A stretch of 51,642 bases of DNA from an uncultured Hungatella sp. (GCA_910577935.1 CAJTOT010000011.1:1-51642); one strand, 5' to 3'. Positions 15,687-25,196 are shown, counted from the stretch's first letter. Made by a program: numbers and translations. Notes: generated from the letters alone by a model not told the origin.

Positions 15687-16457
15687 ATGGTAGAGAAATG
15701 GGATATTACCATTCCGGAACTGACGGGCAGCCAGACGCGGCGGGCTTACCTCTATCTTCCGGATTATTATGACGATACCCCTGATGAACGCTATCCCGTT
15801 CTTTATATGTTTGACGGACACAATGTATTTTTCGATTCCGACGCCACTTACGGCAAAAGCTGGGGCATGAAGGAATTCATGGATGAGAGCCGGCTCCCTC
15901 TGATCATCGCCGCTGTGGAGTGCAACCACAGCCCGGACCACGGGCGGCTTAAAGAGTATTCCCCCTACACCTTCCGGGATTCCCGGTTCGGGCAGATTCC
16001 GGGATGGGGCAGGATCACTATGGAGTGGATGATACACAAATTCAAGCCGGAGATCGACAGTTCCGTCCGCACTCTCCCCGGAAGGGAACACACATTTATC
16101 GCCGGCAGTTCCATGGGCGGCCTCATGAGCCTTTACGCGCTGATGGAATACAACCGGTATTTCTCAAAGGCGGCCGCGCTGTCTCCTTCCCTGTGGGTGG
16201 ACCCGGACCGGCTTTCCTATCTCATACGCCACGCCAAGCTGCACCCTGACACCACCCTGTATATGGACTACGGTTCCGAGGAGATGCGCAATCACACCAA
16301 CATGATACGCAGCTTCGGAAAGATAACCTCTCTTCTTCTGGAACGGCAGGTCTTTCTGCACTGCCGCATCGTTCCGGGCGGAAACCATTGTGAGGCAAGC
16401 TGGGAGCGTCAGATCCCGTTTTTTATGAATACATTTTTGTATGACCCCGCCGGCTGA
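15687..16457 (+). CDS. Esterase D-like alpha/beta hydrolase
   Basis: 256 aa from the ATG at 15687, which has GGAGGAAATT directly upstream; an in-frame ATG 21 nt earlier has no ribosome site. It belongs to the putative esterase family (enterochelin esterase / esterase D fold). Visible motifs are RAYLYLPDYYDD, YPVLYMFDGHNVF, AGSSMGGLMSLYA (nucleophile Ser in GxSxG) and GGNHCEASW (catalytic His). No signal peptide, so it is cytoplasmic. First gene of a three-gene unit with another esterase and an ATP-grasp enzyme. The substrate is unknown. Confidence 0.88.
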   Translation: MVEKWDITIPELTGSQTRRAYLYLPDYYDDTPDERYPVLYMFDGHNVFFDSDATYGKSWGMKEFMDESRLPLIIAAVECNHSPDHGRLKEYSPYTFRDSRFGQIPGWGRITMEWMIHKFKPEIDSSVRTLPGREHTFIAGSSMGGLMSLYALMEYNRYFSKAAALSPSLWVDPDRLSYLIRHAKLHPDTTLYMDYGSEEMRNHTNMIRSFGKITSLLLERQVFLHCRIVPGGNHCEASWERQIPFFMNTFLYDPAG

Positions 16458-16599
16458 GGGCGCATTTCCCGCCCTCTGCCCGGCGGCAGACATATAGCGG
16501 ACCTGCCCGCGGCAGTCCCGTTCACAGCTGCTCTGTCGTGGGCAGTTATTGTACTTTTTTCACTTTATGTATTTAAAGCGGTAAATAGGAGGAGGTTTC

Positions 16600-17352
16600 A
16601 TGGAAGTTCAATATTTTAAGGATTACAGTCCTGCCCTGGGGCGGGATATGGAGTGTAAGGTTTACGGACACGCAGGACGGCCTGTGCTGTTTATCCCCTG
16701 CCAGGACGGGCGCTTCTTTGATTTCGAGAATTATCACATGACAGATGTCTGGTCTCCCTGGATCGAGTCCGGGCAGGTCATGGTATTTGCCATCGACACC
16801 ATCGACCTGGAGACCTGGTCCAACAAAGGAGGCGACCCCGGCTGGCGCATCTGGCGCCATGAGCAGTGGGTGCGCTATATCACCGACGAGATGGTTCCCT
16901 TTATAAGGGCCATGGTCAACGAGCGCAACGGCTGGGACGGCTATCCTGGGATCATCCCCTTTGGATGCAGCTTAGGCGCCACCCACGCCGCCACCTTATT
17001 TTTCCGCCGCCCCGATCTGTTTGACGGCCTTCTGGCCCTCAGCGGAATCTACACGGCAGATTACGGATTTGACGGATTCATGAATGAGCTGGTATATGAG
17101 AACTCACCTATCCATTTTCTTCCCAACATGCCTTTGGACCACCCGTACATTCATTTATATAATCAGCGAAAAGCCATCATCTGTGTAGGACAGGGGCCCT
17201 GGGAGATGCCTCAGTCCACCATGCAGCTCCAATCCATCCTGCAGAGCAAGGGCATCAACCTGTGGGTGGACTTCTGGGGATACGACTGTGCCCATGACTG
17301 GCCCTGGTGGTACAAACAGGTAACTTATTTTGTTCCCCATCTGCTTAAGTAG
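16600..17352 (+). CDS. Esterase family alpha/beta hydrolase
   Basis: 250 aa, TAGGAGGAGG before the ATG. Motifs: GRPVLFIPCQDGRFFDFENY, PFGCSLGATHAATLF (nucleophile Ser in GCSLGA), LSGIYTADYG, ICVGQGPWE and a late DCAHDWPWW with the likely catalytic His. It is related to, but clearly distinct from, the preceding esterase. No export signal. A 142-bp gap separates it from the first esterase and about 157 bp from the ATP-grasp gene, yet no terminator intervenes. The likely role is hydrolysis or transfer of an acyl or peptidyl ester made by the partner enzymes, which is inference. Confidence 0.85.
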   Translation: MEVQYFKDYSPALGRDMECKVYGHAGRPVLFIPCQDGRFFDFENYHMTDVWSPWIESGQVMVFAIDTIDLETWSNKGGDPGWRIWRHEQWVRYITDEMVPFIRAMVNERNGWDGYPGIIPFGCSLGATHAATLFFRRPDLFDGLLALSGIYTADYGFDGFMNELVYENSPIHFLPNMPLDHPYIHLYNQRKAIICVGQGPWEMPQSTMQLQSILQSKGINLWVDFWGYDCAHDWPWWYKQVTYFVPHLLK

Positions 17353-17509
17353 CGTACTGTCGTTCTGCCCCGGCACCGGCGCCGGCGGGATATGCATAAG
17401 CTATGCCGCCCTGCTTTTGCTTTGAGGACAAATCACCTCCGGGGAGGCCTGTGTCTCTGCCACAGAGCGCCTTCCCGGCACACCAACACACAGGAGGAAA
17501 AAAAGAGCC

Positions 17510-18712
17510 ATGAAAAATTTTGTTTTTATCTCACCGAATTTTCCCACCAACTACTGGCAGTTCTGCCGCGAACTGAAGAATAACGGCATGAATGTCCTGG
17601 GCATCGGGGACCAGCCCTACGGCGAACTGACCGACGAGCTGAAAGGCAGCCTGAATGAATACTACAAGGTAAGCAGCCTTGAGAACGAAGATGAAGTCTA
17701 CCGCGCTGTGGCATTTTTCATCTTCAAGTACGGCCGCATCCAGTGGCTGGAATCCAACAACGAGTACTGGCTGGAGAAGGATGCCAAGCTTAGAACCGAT
17801 TTCCACATCACCAGCGGTTTCCAGACCGACGATATACCGAGAATCAAGTTTAAATCCGGAATGAAAGAATTCTACATAAAGGCGGGCATCCCCGTGGCGC
17901 GCCACCATATGGTGGACGATCTGGAAGGCTGTCTGGCATTTATCAAAAAGGTGCATTATCCTGTTATCATCAAGCCGGACAACGGCGTAGGCGCCTCCCA
18001 CACCTATAAGATTTCCAATAAGAAAGAGCTGGAAACTTTCCTGTCCCGAAAAGGAGCTGACGACTCCTACATCATGGAAGAATTTGTGGACGCGGAAGTC
18101 AACTCCTACGACGCCATCATAAACGCCGACGGCGAACCTGTCTTCGAGACCGGCAATGTGACACCCAACTCCATCATGGACATTGTCAACAATATGGACA
18201 ATTCTATCTACTATATTGTAAAGGACCTGGCAGATGACACCCGGGAAGCGGGAAGAGCCGCGGTGAAAAGCTTCGGCGTGAAGAGCCGGTTCGTCCACTT
18301 CGAGTTTTTCCGTCTCCTCAAGGACCACAAGGGCCTGGGGAAAAAGGGACAGATCATCGCCCTGGAGGTGAACATGCGGCCGTGCGGAGGCTTCTCCCCC
18401 GATATGATGAACTTCGCCAACAGCACAAACGTGTACAAGATCTGGGCGGATATGATCGCCTTCGGCCACTCCACCGTGCCTGTGGGCAAACACGCCTTCT
18501 GCGCTTTCGCAGGGCTGAGAGACGGGAAGGATTTTGTCATGAGCCATGAAGATATTATGGAAAAATACGGCGCCAACATGAAGATGGTGGAGCGGATTCC
18601 CGACGCGCTGTCAGACGCCATGGGCAACCAGATGTACATGGCAGTGTTTGACACCGAAGAGGAGATGGATTTATTCTACGAAAACGTGCTGGAGTGCAGA
18701 AAGGCACAGTAA
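17510..18712 (+). CDS. ATP-grasp carboxylate-amine/thiol ligase family protein
   Basis: 400 aa. The start follows an AGGAGG-type site (ACAGGAGGAAAAAAAGAGCC). The N-terminal pre-ATP-grasp domain (FVFISPNFPTNYWQFCRELKNNGMNVLGIG) precedes the ATP-grasp fold, with YPVIIKPDNGVGASHTYKI (glycine-rich ATP loop), YIMEEFVDAEVNSYD and ALEVNMRPCGGFSPDMMN (Mg-binding Glu/Asn). Such enzymes activate a carboxylate as acyl-phosphate and join it to an amine or other nucleophile. The co-transcribed esterases suggest a small-molecule or dipeptide pathway. No carrier protein or transporter lies nearby. The product is unknown. Confidence 0.87.
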   Translation: MKNFVFISPNFPTNYWQFCRELKNNGMNVLGIGDQPYGELTDELKGSLNEYYKVSSLENEDEVYRAVAFFIFKYGRIQWLESNNEYWLEKDAKLRTDFHITSGFQTDDIPRIKFKSGMKEFYIKAGIPVARHHMVDDLEGCLAFIKKVHYPVIIKPDNGVGASHTYKISNKKELETFLSRKGADDSYIMEEFVDAEVNSYDAIINADGEPVFETGNVTPNSIMDIVNNMDNSIYYIVKDLADDTREAGRAAVKSFGVKSRFVHFEFFRLLKDHKGLGKKGQIIALEVNMRPCGGFSPDMMNFANSTNVYKIWADMIAFGHSTVPVGKHAFCAFAGLRDGKDFVMSHEDIMEKYGANMKMVERIPDALSDAMGNQMYMAVFDTEEEMDLFYENVLECRKAQ

Positions 18713-18910
18713 ACCCGTTCATATTTTATTCAAAAATCATTCAAAAACCTTTTACACATTTATCATGATTTCTTCATGATTCCTGCGTATACTATAACCA
18801 TCAACAGAAAACAAGTTGATAAAAAGTGCCACAGTGCTTATAAGATTTTTTTCATAATACTCGAGCTGGTAATTTATTTATCAGCTCTCCTCCCTTTTTA
18901 TCCCTTTTAT

Positions 18911-18958
18911 AGCAAAAAACCGATGATGACTTTTTCCGGTCACCATCGGTTTTTTGCT
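18911..18958. terminator. Bidirectional terminator between convergent genes
   Basis: A 19-bp stem with one G/A mismatch (18911-18929 with 18940-18958, core AAAAAACCGATG). It has T runs on both strands and serves the ATP-grasp gene (+) and the Na/Ca exchanger gene (-). Confidence 0.92.
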
Positions 18959-18967
18959 GCGCCGCCG

Positions 18968-19909
18968 CTAGCGGACGATGATATACACAGTGTAACAGCC
19001 GTACAGGACCAGCATCAACAGTCCCTCATTCCTGCTGACAGCTCCCCTGGTCTTGGCCATATACCACACCAGGCAGCTGGTAATGATGAGAAACAGGGCG
19101 TCAAAGACGGACAGCACGTCTACTTTCATGGGGCTGATAGCCGCCGACAAGGCCAGCACCGTGAGAATGTTGAACAGATTGGAACCGATGACATTGCCCA
19201 GGGCCAGGCTGTTCTCCCCTTTTTTCGATGCCACCACGGAGGTGACCAGCTCCGGCAGAGACGTTCCGAAGGCCACCACAGTGAGGCCGATGAGGGTCTG
19301 GCTCAGGCCGAAGGATTCCGCGATGAGGCTGGCGTTGTCCACCACCAGGTCTCCGCCCCAGACGATGGCCCCCAGGCCGCCGGCGATAAACAGGACGCTC
19401 TTTATGGGATTCTGCGGCTTCACGGTTTCATCCTCCTGTGTGCCCCCTCCTCCTGCCGCCCGGCTCGCCAGTGTGTTCCTGATCATGTGAAACAGGAAAT
19501 ATCCCATAATGGCCAGAAGGATACAGCCGTCCAGGCGGCCTAAATTTCTGTCCGTGACAAACAGCGCCAGCATGACCACGGTGACGATGATCCCAAACAG
19601 GTAATCTCCGTAGAGAATCTTCTTGTCCACCACCACAGGCGCCACCACACTGCAGGCCCCTATGACTACCAGAAGATTGAATATGTTGGAGCCGATGACG
19701 TTGCCCACGGCGATGTCGTTGTTGTCCGCCAGAGACGCGGACAGGCTCACGGCCAGCTCCGGCGCGCTGGTTCCGAACGCCACGATGGTGAGCCCTATGA
19801 TGATGGTGGGAATCCGCAGAAGCCTTGCCACCGAAGAACTCCCCTCCACAAAAAAGTCCGCTCCTTTGATCAGCAGGGCAAAGCCTGCAACCAGCCAGAT
19901 ATATTCCAT
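18968..19909 (-). CDS. Calcium/sodium antiporter (CaCA family)
   Basis: 313 aa with two homologous halves of about five membrane segments. Each half has the alpha-repeat signature: VAFGTSAPELAVSLSASLADNNDIAVGNVIGSN in the first and VAFGTSLPELVTSVVASKKGENSLALGNVIGSN in the second. These repeats carry the ion-binding acidic residues. AAAGGAGAATC precedes the ATG. It is expected to exchange Na+ or H+ for Ca2+ across the membrane. Monocistronic, ending at a shared terminator. Confidence 0.95.
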   Translation of the reverse strand: MEYIWLVAGFALLIKGADFFVEGSSSVARLLRIPTIIIGLTIVAFGTSAPELAVSLSASLADNNDIAVGNVIGSNIFNLLVVIGACSVVAPVVVDKKILYGDYLFGIIVTVVMLALFVTDRNLGRLDGCILLAIMGYFLFHMIRNTLASRAAGGGGTQEDETVKPQNPIKSVLFIAGGLGAIVWGGDLVVDNASLIAESFGLSQTLIGLTVVAFGTSLPELVTSVVASKKGENSLALGNVIGSNLFNILTVLALSAAISPMKVDVLSVFDALFLIITSCLVWYMAKTRGAVSRNEGLLMLVLYGCYTVYIIVR

Positions 19910-20067
19910 ATGCTTGATTCTCCTTTCACAGGGGCTGTTCAGACGCCCGGCTGTTGATAGAAGTATATTGCATAAAGGCGTGGTCTGTCAAGGCGAACGC
20001 GGCGTGGGAGGAGCATTTCCTGCTGCTCTCGTTACTGTTCACATTATCCGCCCATACTTTATTTTTC

Positions 20068-21435
20068 TCACGGGTACCGCACCTCCCTGTGAAGAATCAG
20101 CAAAGCCAGAATATTGGGAAATGCCATGAGCCCGTTCCAGATATCCGACAGCTCCCAAACCGCTGTCAGGCTGCTGACGCTCCCGAGAAACACCGCATAT
20201 CCAAACAGGATCAGGTACAAAGTCTCAATCCTCCCCCGCACCCTTTCAGAGAGTCCCATTTTCTCATTCACCCACTCCAGCACACCCCCAAGAGTCTGCC
20301 TTCCCAGGTAGTACCAGGCGATCATGGTGGCGAAGGCGAACACCACCATGGAACCGGATATCAGGTACTGACCCGCCTCCCCCAAAACACTTTGGAAGCA
20401 CCATGCCGTCAGCACCGCCCCGTCACGGGCTCCGGAGGCCAGGCCCTGCCTGCCGCCTGTGACGCACAGGATCACCAGAGCCGTCATGGTACAGATGACC
20501 ATGGTGTCAAAAAACACTTCAAACATAGCCCACATGCCCTGCTCTTGGGGGGTGGTGTCCCCGGTGGCCCCGTGAAGCCCTGCAAGGCTTCCCAGCCCTG
20601 CCTCGTTGGAGAACACGCCCCTGGCGATGCCGTACCGGAAACCTGTGCTTATTCCGTAGCCCCCGATTCCTCCCAGAACGGACCGGGGGAGCAGCGCGCA
20701 CCGGAAGATCTCCCGGAACGCGTCCGGCACCTGGCTGCGGCATCTGACCAGCACGGCTATGGAGAAAACCATGTAAATTCCGGCGGAGACGGGGACAAGG
20801 CGCTCTGCCACGCCGGCGACCCGCCCCGTTCCTCCCCACGCCACAAAAACCACCAGACCTGTGATAACCACGGCGCAGATAACCGGTTTAAGCCCTGTCA
20901 GATAACATATGGTCTGGGCGGCGGCGTTGGACTGGACCATGCTTCCCATCCCCAGAGAGGCAAGAAGACACAGTATGCCATAAGCCAGACTCAGCCTTGG
21001 GCAGCGGAGGCCTTTTGCCAGATAGACCATAGGCCCGCAGATCCACCGCCCCCCGGAGTCCCGGTAGCGGTAAAGGATGCCTAAGCTGGTCTCCGCGTAG
21101 GCAGTCATCATGCCCAGTACCGCGGAGACCCACATCCAAAAGACGGCTCCCGGCCCCCCCGCCGTCATGGCCGACGCCACTCCCACGATATTTCCCGTGC
21201 CGATGGTCGCTGCCAGGGCCGTGCAGGCGGCCTGGAACTTGTTGACAGAGCCCTCCTCCCCAAAGTTCCTGTCCCCCTCCTGCCCTCCGAACAGGCTTCC
21301 CACGGTGGCGCGCCACCATACAAAAAATCCCCGAAGCTGAAATCCTCCCCCCTCCACGGTGAAGAACAGACCGGTAAACAGCAGAAGCCCCAGCAGCGCC
21401 GGCCCCCACACGAGGCCGTGTATCCGATGAATCAT
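20068..21435 (-). CDS. Alanine/glycine:cation symporter family protein
   Basis: 455 aa, CCGGAGGG before the ATG. Typical AGCS features include FQAACTALAATIGTGNIVGVASAMTAGGPGAVFWMW near the N-terminus, GPMVYLAKGL and GVFSNEAGLGSLAGLHGATGDTTPQEQGMWAMFEVFFDTMVIC. About ten membrane segments. It imports alanine or glycine with Na+ or H+. It appears monocistronic, with an inverted repeat upstream. Confidence 0.95.
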   Translation of the reverse strand: MIHRIHGLVWGPALLGLLLFTGLFFTVEGGGFQLRGFFVWWRATVGSLFGGQEGDRNFGEEGSVNKFQAACTALAATIGTGNIVGVASAMTAGGPGAVFWMWVSAVLGMMTAYAETSLGILYRYRDSGGRWICGPMVYLAKGLRCPRLSLAYGILCLLASLGMGSMVQSNAAAQTICYLTGLKPVICAVVITGLVVFVAWGGTGRVAGVAERLVPVSAGIYMVFSIAVLVRCRSQVPDAFREIFRCALLPRSVLGGIGGYGISTGFRYGIARGVFSNEAGLGSLAGLHGATGDTTPQEQGMWAMFEVFFDTMVICTMTALVILCVTGGRQGLASGARDGAVLTAWCFQSVLGEAGQYLISGSMVVFAFATMIAWYYLGRQTLGGVLEWVNEKMGLSERVRGRIETLYLILFGYAVFLGSVSSLTAVWELSDIWNGLMAFPNILALLILHREVRYP

Positions 21436-21517
21436 AACACCCTCCGGATGCCTTTTTTACCTTCTATTCTCCAGGTTGTCAAACTATTCCAAATTCACTG
21501 TTTTTTCACCTTGATAA

Positions 21518-21565
21518 ATCAAAAATCACATAGTAAAATAAACTTGGACAGTTTTGATTTTTGAT
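21518..21565 (-). promoter_or_regulatory. Inverted repeat upstream of the AGCS gene
   Basis: ATCAAAAATCA (21518-21528) and its complement TGATTTTTGAT (21555-21565) are separated by 26 bp. The pair lies 83 bp upstream of the symporter start. It may be a regulator-binding site. No clear promoter hexamers were assigned. Confidence 0.4.
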
Positions 21566-21573
21566 CAAAGTAT

Positions 21574-21665
21574 ATTACATAATGCCAGGGTTGCGGGAGC
21601 ATGAAATGCGGAGCAATCCGCAGGCATCAGGGGGCAAAAAACCTTTTGCCCCAAACATCATTACA
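21574..21665. mobile_element. MITE-like structured repeat, internally deleted copy
   Basis: 21591-21661 is nearly identical to the reverse complement of 11657-11729. It includes the TGCGGAGCAATCCGCA hairpin and the GGGGCAAAA/TTTTTTGCCCC hairpin. The outer end TATATTACATAATGCC resembles the other terminus of the long copy, so about 100 bp of the interior is missing. It sits just upstream of the ribosome site of the phospholipase-like gene. Confidence 0.65.
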
Positions 21666-21688
21666 TCTTTTTGTACGGAGGTGCTTCT

Positions 21689-22666
21689 ATGCCTGGATTT
21701 ACTACTCATTACATTCTTGGTATGAAGGCCTACAATGACCTTCCTTCCAATCAGCTGAAACATGTGATCTCCAAGTATCGCTGGCTCTATCAGCTGGGCC
21801 TTCAGGGGCCGGACATATTTTTCTACAACATTCCTATCCTGCGCCACAGAGACTACCGCAACGTCGGTTCCTACATGCATGAACACCATGTGAGCCTGTT
21901 CTTCCAGGTGTACTTAAAACAGATGGCCCAAATTGCGTCCAGACAGCAGCGTGAGCAGGCACTGGCCTACTTCTGCGGTTATATCTGCCACTACATCGGC
22001 GACTACATCTGCCACCCCTATGTCTACGGGCGCATCCACTATGACACCGACAGCCCCAGCGCCCAGCACCACGGCCTTCACGCGGAGCTGGAGAACGACA
22101 TCGATGCCCTGCTCCTGAAAAAATATAAAAAGAAAAAACCCTCTGAGTTCAACCAGGCGGCCACTATCTGCCTCAACGGACAGGAGATACAGTTTATCTC
22201 CCGCTTTCTGTCAGGCTGCATCAACGAGACTTATTATCCTATTTCTTATAAAAATAATTTCCAGGTGTCTCCCAGAATGGTCCATCGGTCCATACTGGCC
22301 ATCCGTTTTGGCTGCCGTACCCTCTCGGACCCATCGGGGAAAAAGCGAAGCAGCGTCCAGTTTGTGGAATCTATTTTCTTAGACAGCCCTGTGGCCTCCC
22401 GCAAGCTGGTGACAGACCATGTGGAAAATCCCAGGTGGAGCCTGAATCTGGACCATGAGATCTGGTGCAACCCGTGGAACAGACAGCTGGCATCTACCCA
22501 GTCCTTCCCTGAGCTGTTCCGCCGCTGCCTGGGCAAATGCCGCACCGTCTACTATATGGCCAACCAGGCCGTCACCCAGGGCGCGCCGGCGGCAGATGAG
22601 AGCTTCGCGTCGCTGATACAGGAACTGGGCAATTACTCCTACCACAGCGGACTGTTTGTGGACTGA
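21689..22666 (+). CDS. Zinc-dependent phospholipase C family protein
   Basis: 325 aa from the ATG at 21689, which has GGAGGTGC upstream. The N-terminal MPGFTTHYILGMKAYNDLP and QLGLQGPDIFFYNIP, then YFCGYICHYIGDYICHPYVYGRIHYDTDS, carry the His/Asp zinc ligands of the PLC/nuclease fold (PF00882). No signal peptide, so it is cytoplasmic or non-classically placed, unlike alpha-toxin. Such proteins are common in Lachnospiraceae with unproven substrate. No obvious promoter other than what the upstream repeat might supply. Confidence 0.88.
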   Translation: MPGFTTHYILGMKAYNDLPSNQLKHVISKYRWLYQLGLQGPDIFFYNIPILRHRDYRNVGSYMHEHHVSLFFQVYLKQMAQIASRQQREQALAYFCGYICHYIGDYICHPYVYGRIHYDTDSPSAQHHGLHAELENDIDALLLKKYKKKKPSEFNQAATICLNGQEIQFISRFLSGCINETYYPISYKNNFQVSPRMVHRSILAIRFGCRTLSDPSGKKRSSVQFVESIFLDSPVASRKLVTDHVENPRWSLNLDHEIWCNPWNRQLASTQSFPELFRRCLGKCRTVYYMANQAVTQGAPAADESFASLIQELGNYSYHSGLFVD

Positions 22667-22714
22667 TCCTCCCGGACAGAACCCTTGCCCCGTGAATAAC
22701 TCTTTATAGAATGA

Positions 22715-22758
22715 AAAAAACGCCTGCCGCGGCCATCAGGCCATGACAGACGTTTTTT
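22715..22758. terminator. Bidirectional terminator
   Basis: AAAAAACGCCTG (22715-22726) pairs with CAGACGTTTTTT (22747-22758) with one mismatch, and an inner GGCC/GGCC. It serves convergent genes on both sides. Confidence 0.9.
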
Positions 22759-22791
22759 ATTATGTCCCGCAGATCAATGAAACGGATCAGA

Positions 22792-23310
22792 TCAGCCCTG
22801 TGTCTCATCCAGCTCCACTCCCGGACGAACCGGACGGTACTGTCCTGCCGGTATGGTATCCTCCAGAATCCAGGTGGACTTGTCCACCTTGGTATCATCC
22901 GGCCCCACCATCACATAGATGCTGTACTGCTCCACGAACCCGCCGTAGGACTCTTCGCTGGAGGGGGCATAGTTGCTGTTCTGCTCGCTGATCAGATCAT
23001 TAAATCCCTTGATGACCGTCTCGGCAAATTCCGCCGCCTCCTCTTCGGAGATAGTGGTATTCAGAAGCAGGAAGAACCTGACCGCTCCCTCCTCCGGGTA
23101 CACGCCTCCGTTGACCGTCTCCACAAACGGGTAGTCATTAGGGTCTGCGTAAATCGCGTCAAAATCCTCCCACAGCTGCTCCCACACGATCCCGCCTACA
23201 GGCTGGGGCACATCCTCGTACTGGTCATCGCTGCCGTCGGGCACGATGTTGCTCTTTGTGCAGCCGCTCAATAAACAAATGCATAACAGCAATAGCATAA
23301 ACTTTTTCAC
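22792..23310 (-). CDS. Lipoprotein of unknown function
   Basis: 172 aa, GTG start with AAGGAGGAATATAGACA upstream. Residues 1-16 form a lipoprotein signal ending in the lipobox LLSGC, so Cys16 should be lipidated and the protein exposed outside the membrane. The mature part is acidic, with no domain I recognise; SEEEAAEFAETVIKGFNDLISEQ is a helix-like stretch. A TATAAT (minus strand, 23379-23384) lies 69 bp upstream and is a plausible -10. Monocistronic. Confidence 0.8.
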   Translation of the reverse strand: MKKFMLLLLCICLLSGCTKSNIVPDGSDDQYEDVPQPVGGIVWEQLWEDFDAIYADPNDYPFVETVNGGVYPEEGAVRFFLLLNTTISEEEAAEFAETVIKGFNDLISEQNSNYAPSSEESYGGFVEQYSIYVMVGPDDTKVDKSTWILEDTIPAGQYRPVRPGVELDETQG

Positions 23311-23448
23311 TGTCTATATTCCTCCTTCTTTCGACAACGTGCGCTGCCGCCAGTCTCCTTCCGGCGGCGACTTAATGTATTATATAGGAAAAGCTCTTTT
23401 TTTTGTAGGGGTTTTCATAAAACGTCATAAAATCTTCATATTTCCCTC

Positions 23449-23477
23449 TTGCAAAAGCGGCCATTCAGTGATATTAT
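23449..23477 (+). promoter_or_regulatory. BCCT transporter promoter
   Basis: TTGCAA (23449-23454), a 17-bp spacer and TATTAT (23472-23477). It lies upstream of the TTGGAGGAAAT ribosome site. Confidence 0.65.
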
Positions 23478-23526
23478 GTTCAATATAATTTATTTTAATC
23501 AATTTTTGAACATACTTGGAGGAAAT

Positions 23527-25062
23527 ATGATGAAAAAACAATCTGGGATTTCTGGTAACAGCCTGACCGGGCAGCTGGACTGGGTCACCACGGCAGTCCC
23601 CTTCGCCGCCATCCTGCTTCTGTGCGTGGTATTTTTTTTAAATCCGGAGGGTTCCGGACAGATTCTCGCGTCCATACGGTATTTCCTCGGAGACCAGCTG
23701 GGGAGCTGCTATCTGCTGGCCGGGCTGGGGATTTTTCTCTGCTCCCTGTACATAGCCTTTTCCAGGTACGGGGCCATCAGGCTGGGAGATGACGAAAAGC
23801 CCCAATACTCTTCCTTCCAGTGGGGCTCCATGATGTTCACCGCCGGGCTGGCGGCGGATATTCTGTTTTACTCCCTGTGTGAGTGGATTCTGTACGCCGG
23901 GGAACCCCGGATCGCCCAGATGGGCGAGATGCAGGACTGGGCGTCCGCCTATCCCCTGTTCCACTGGGGCCCTATCCCCTGGAGCTTTTACGTGACCCTC
24001 GCCGTGGCCTTCGGCTTTATGCTCCACGTGCGCAGACGGGTCAAACAGAAGTACTCCGAAGCCTGCCGGCCGCTTCTGGGAGACCGCGTAGACGGATTCT
24101 GGGGAAAGCTCATCGACCTTATCGCCGTATTCGCTTTGCTTGCCGGCACGGCCACCACCTTCTCCCTGGCCACCCCCCTGCTCTCCTCCGCCGTCAGCCA
24201 GGTGCTGGGGCTGACTCAGAATCATTTTCTGACTATCCTCATCCTGGCAGTCATATGCGTCACCTACACCGTGACCGTGTATTTCGGCATGAAAGGCGTG
24301 GCAAAGCTGGCGGCTTCCTGCTCCTTCCTGTTCTTTATGCTGCTGGCCTACGTGTTCATCGGCGGCGGACACCCCAGATACATTGTGGAGACCGGCATCA
24401 CCGCCATAGGAAATCTTGTTCAGAATTTTACGATTCTGGCCACCTGGACAGATTCTCTCAGAACCACCTCCTTCCCCCAGAACTGGACTATTTTTTACTG
24501 GGCATACTGGATGGTGTGGTGCGTGGCAACCCCGTTTTTCATCGGCTCCATCAGCAGGGGAAGAACTGTCCGCCAGACTGTCCTGGGAGGATATTTCTAT
24601 GGGCTGGCAGGCACATTTACCTCCTTTATCATATTGGGCAATTACAGCCTGAATCTGCAGATGACCGGAAAGCTGGACCTGATAGCCCTGTACGAGAAGA
24701 CCGGCGACCTCTACCATGTGATCATGACCGTCATGAAAACCCTTCCTCTGGCCCAGGCAGGCCTTGTGCTCCTGGCCGTGACCATGGTGGCCTTCTACGC
24801 CACTTCCTTTGACGCCCTGACCATGGTGGCGGCAACCTACTCCTACAAGGAACTGCCTGACGGGGCAGAGCCTCACAAGAACGTAAAGCTGTTCTGGGCC
24901 GTGCTGCTTATGCTCTTCCCCATCACCCTGATCTTTTCCGACAGCTCCATGGCCAATCTGCAGTCAGTGTCCATCATCGCCGCGTTCCCTGTGGGCATCA
25001 TCATTCTTCTCATTGTGGGGAGCTTTTTCAAAGACGCCGGGAGATATCTGGACGGGAAATAA
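23527..25062 (+). CDS. BCCT family betaine/choline/carnitine transporter
   Basis: 511 aa from the ATG at 23527, after TTGGAGGAAAT. A longer frame begins inside the promoter. About twelve membrane segments. The aromatic-rich FHWGPIPWSFYVTLAVAFG and the core FYWAYWMVWCVATPFFIGSISRGRTVRQ match the BCCT substrate and sodium region. It also has the FATSFDA-like FYATSFDALTMVAATYSYKE. It imports quaternary ammonium compounds such as glycine betaine, choline or carnitine for osmoprotection or metabolism. Monocistronic. Confidence 0.94.
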   Translation: MMKKQSGISGNSLTGQLDWVTTAVPFAAILLLCVVFFLNPEGSGQILASIRYFLGDQLGSCYLLAGLGIFLCSLYIAFSRYGAIRLGDDEKPQYSSFQWGSMMFTAGLAADILFYSLCEWILYAGEPRIAQMGEMQDWASAYPLFHWGPIPWSFYVTLAVAFGFMLHVRRRVKQKYSEACRPLLGDRVDGFWGKLIDLIAVFALLAGTATTFSLATPLLSSAVSQVLGLTQNHFLTILILAVICVTYTVTVYFGMKGVAKLAASCSFLFFMLLAYVFIGGGHPRYIVETGITAIGNLVQNFTILATWTDSLRTTSFPQNWTIFYWAYWMVWCVATPFFIGSISRGRTVRQTVLGGYFYGLAGTFTSFIILGNYSLNLQMTGKLDLIALYEKTGDLYHVIMTVMKTLPLAQAGLVLLAVTMVAFYATSFDALTMVAATYSYKELPDGAEPHKNVKLFWAVLLMLFPITLIFSDSSMANLQSVSIIAAFPVGIIILLIVGSFFKDAGRYLDGK

Positions 25063-25078
25063 TATGCCGTCACATTAA

Positions 25079-25123
25079 AATCCGGGATGAATCCCCTTTG
25101 ATGAAGCGGATCCATTCCGGATT
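25079..25123. terminator. Stem-loop after the BCCT gene
   Basis: AATCCGGGATGAATCC (25079-25094) pairs with 25108-25123 over 16 bp with two mismatches. No T run follows, so termination would be weak. Confidence 0.4.
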
Positions 25124-25196
25124 AATGATTGTGTATTCTGTTATGTTTAATGTCAGGGGCCCAAGCTCCCTCTGACTTCGGCATCTCATTTAAGAG

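Noticed and set aside
19954..21084. Plus-strand 376-aa frame opposite the AGCS symporter
   Set aside because: Composition (Pro/His/Gln) is typical of an antisense shadow, and the symporter on the other strand is complete.
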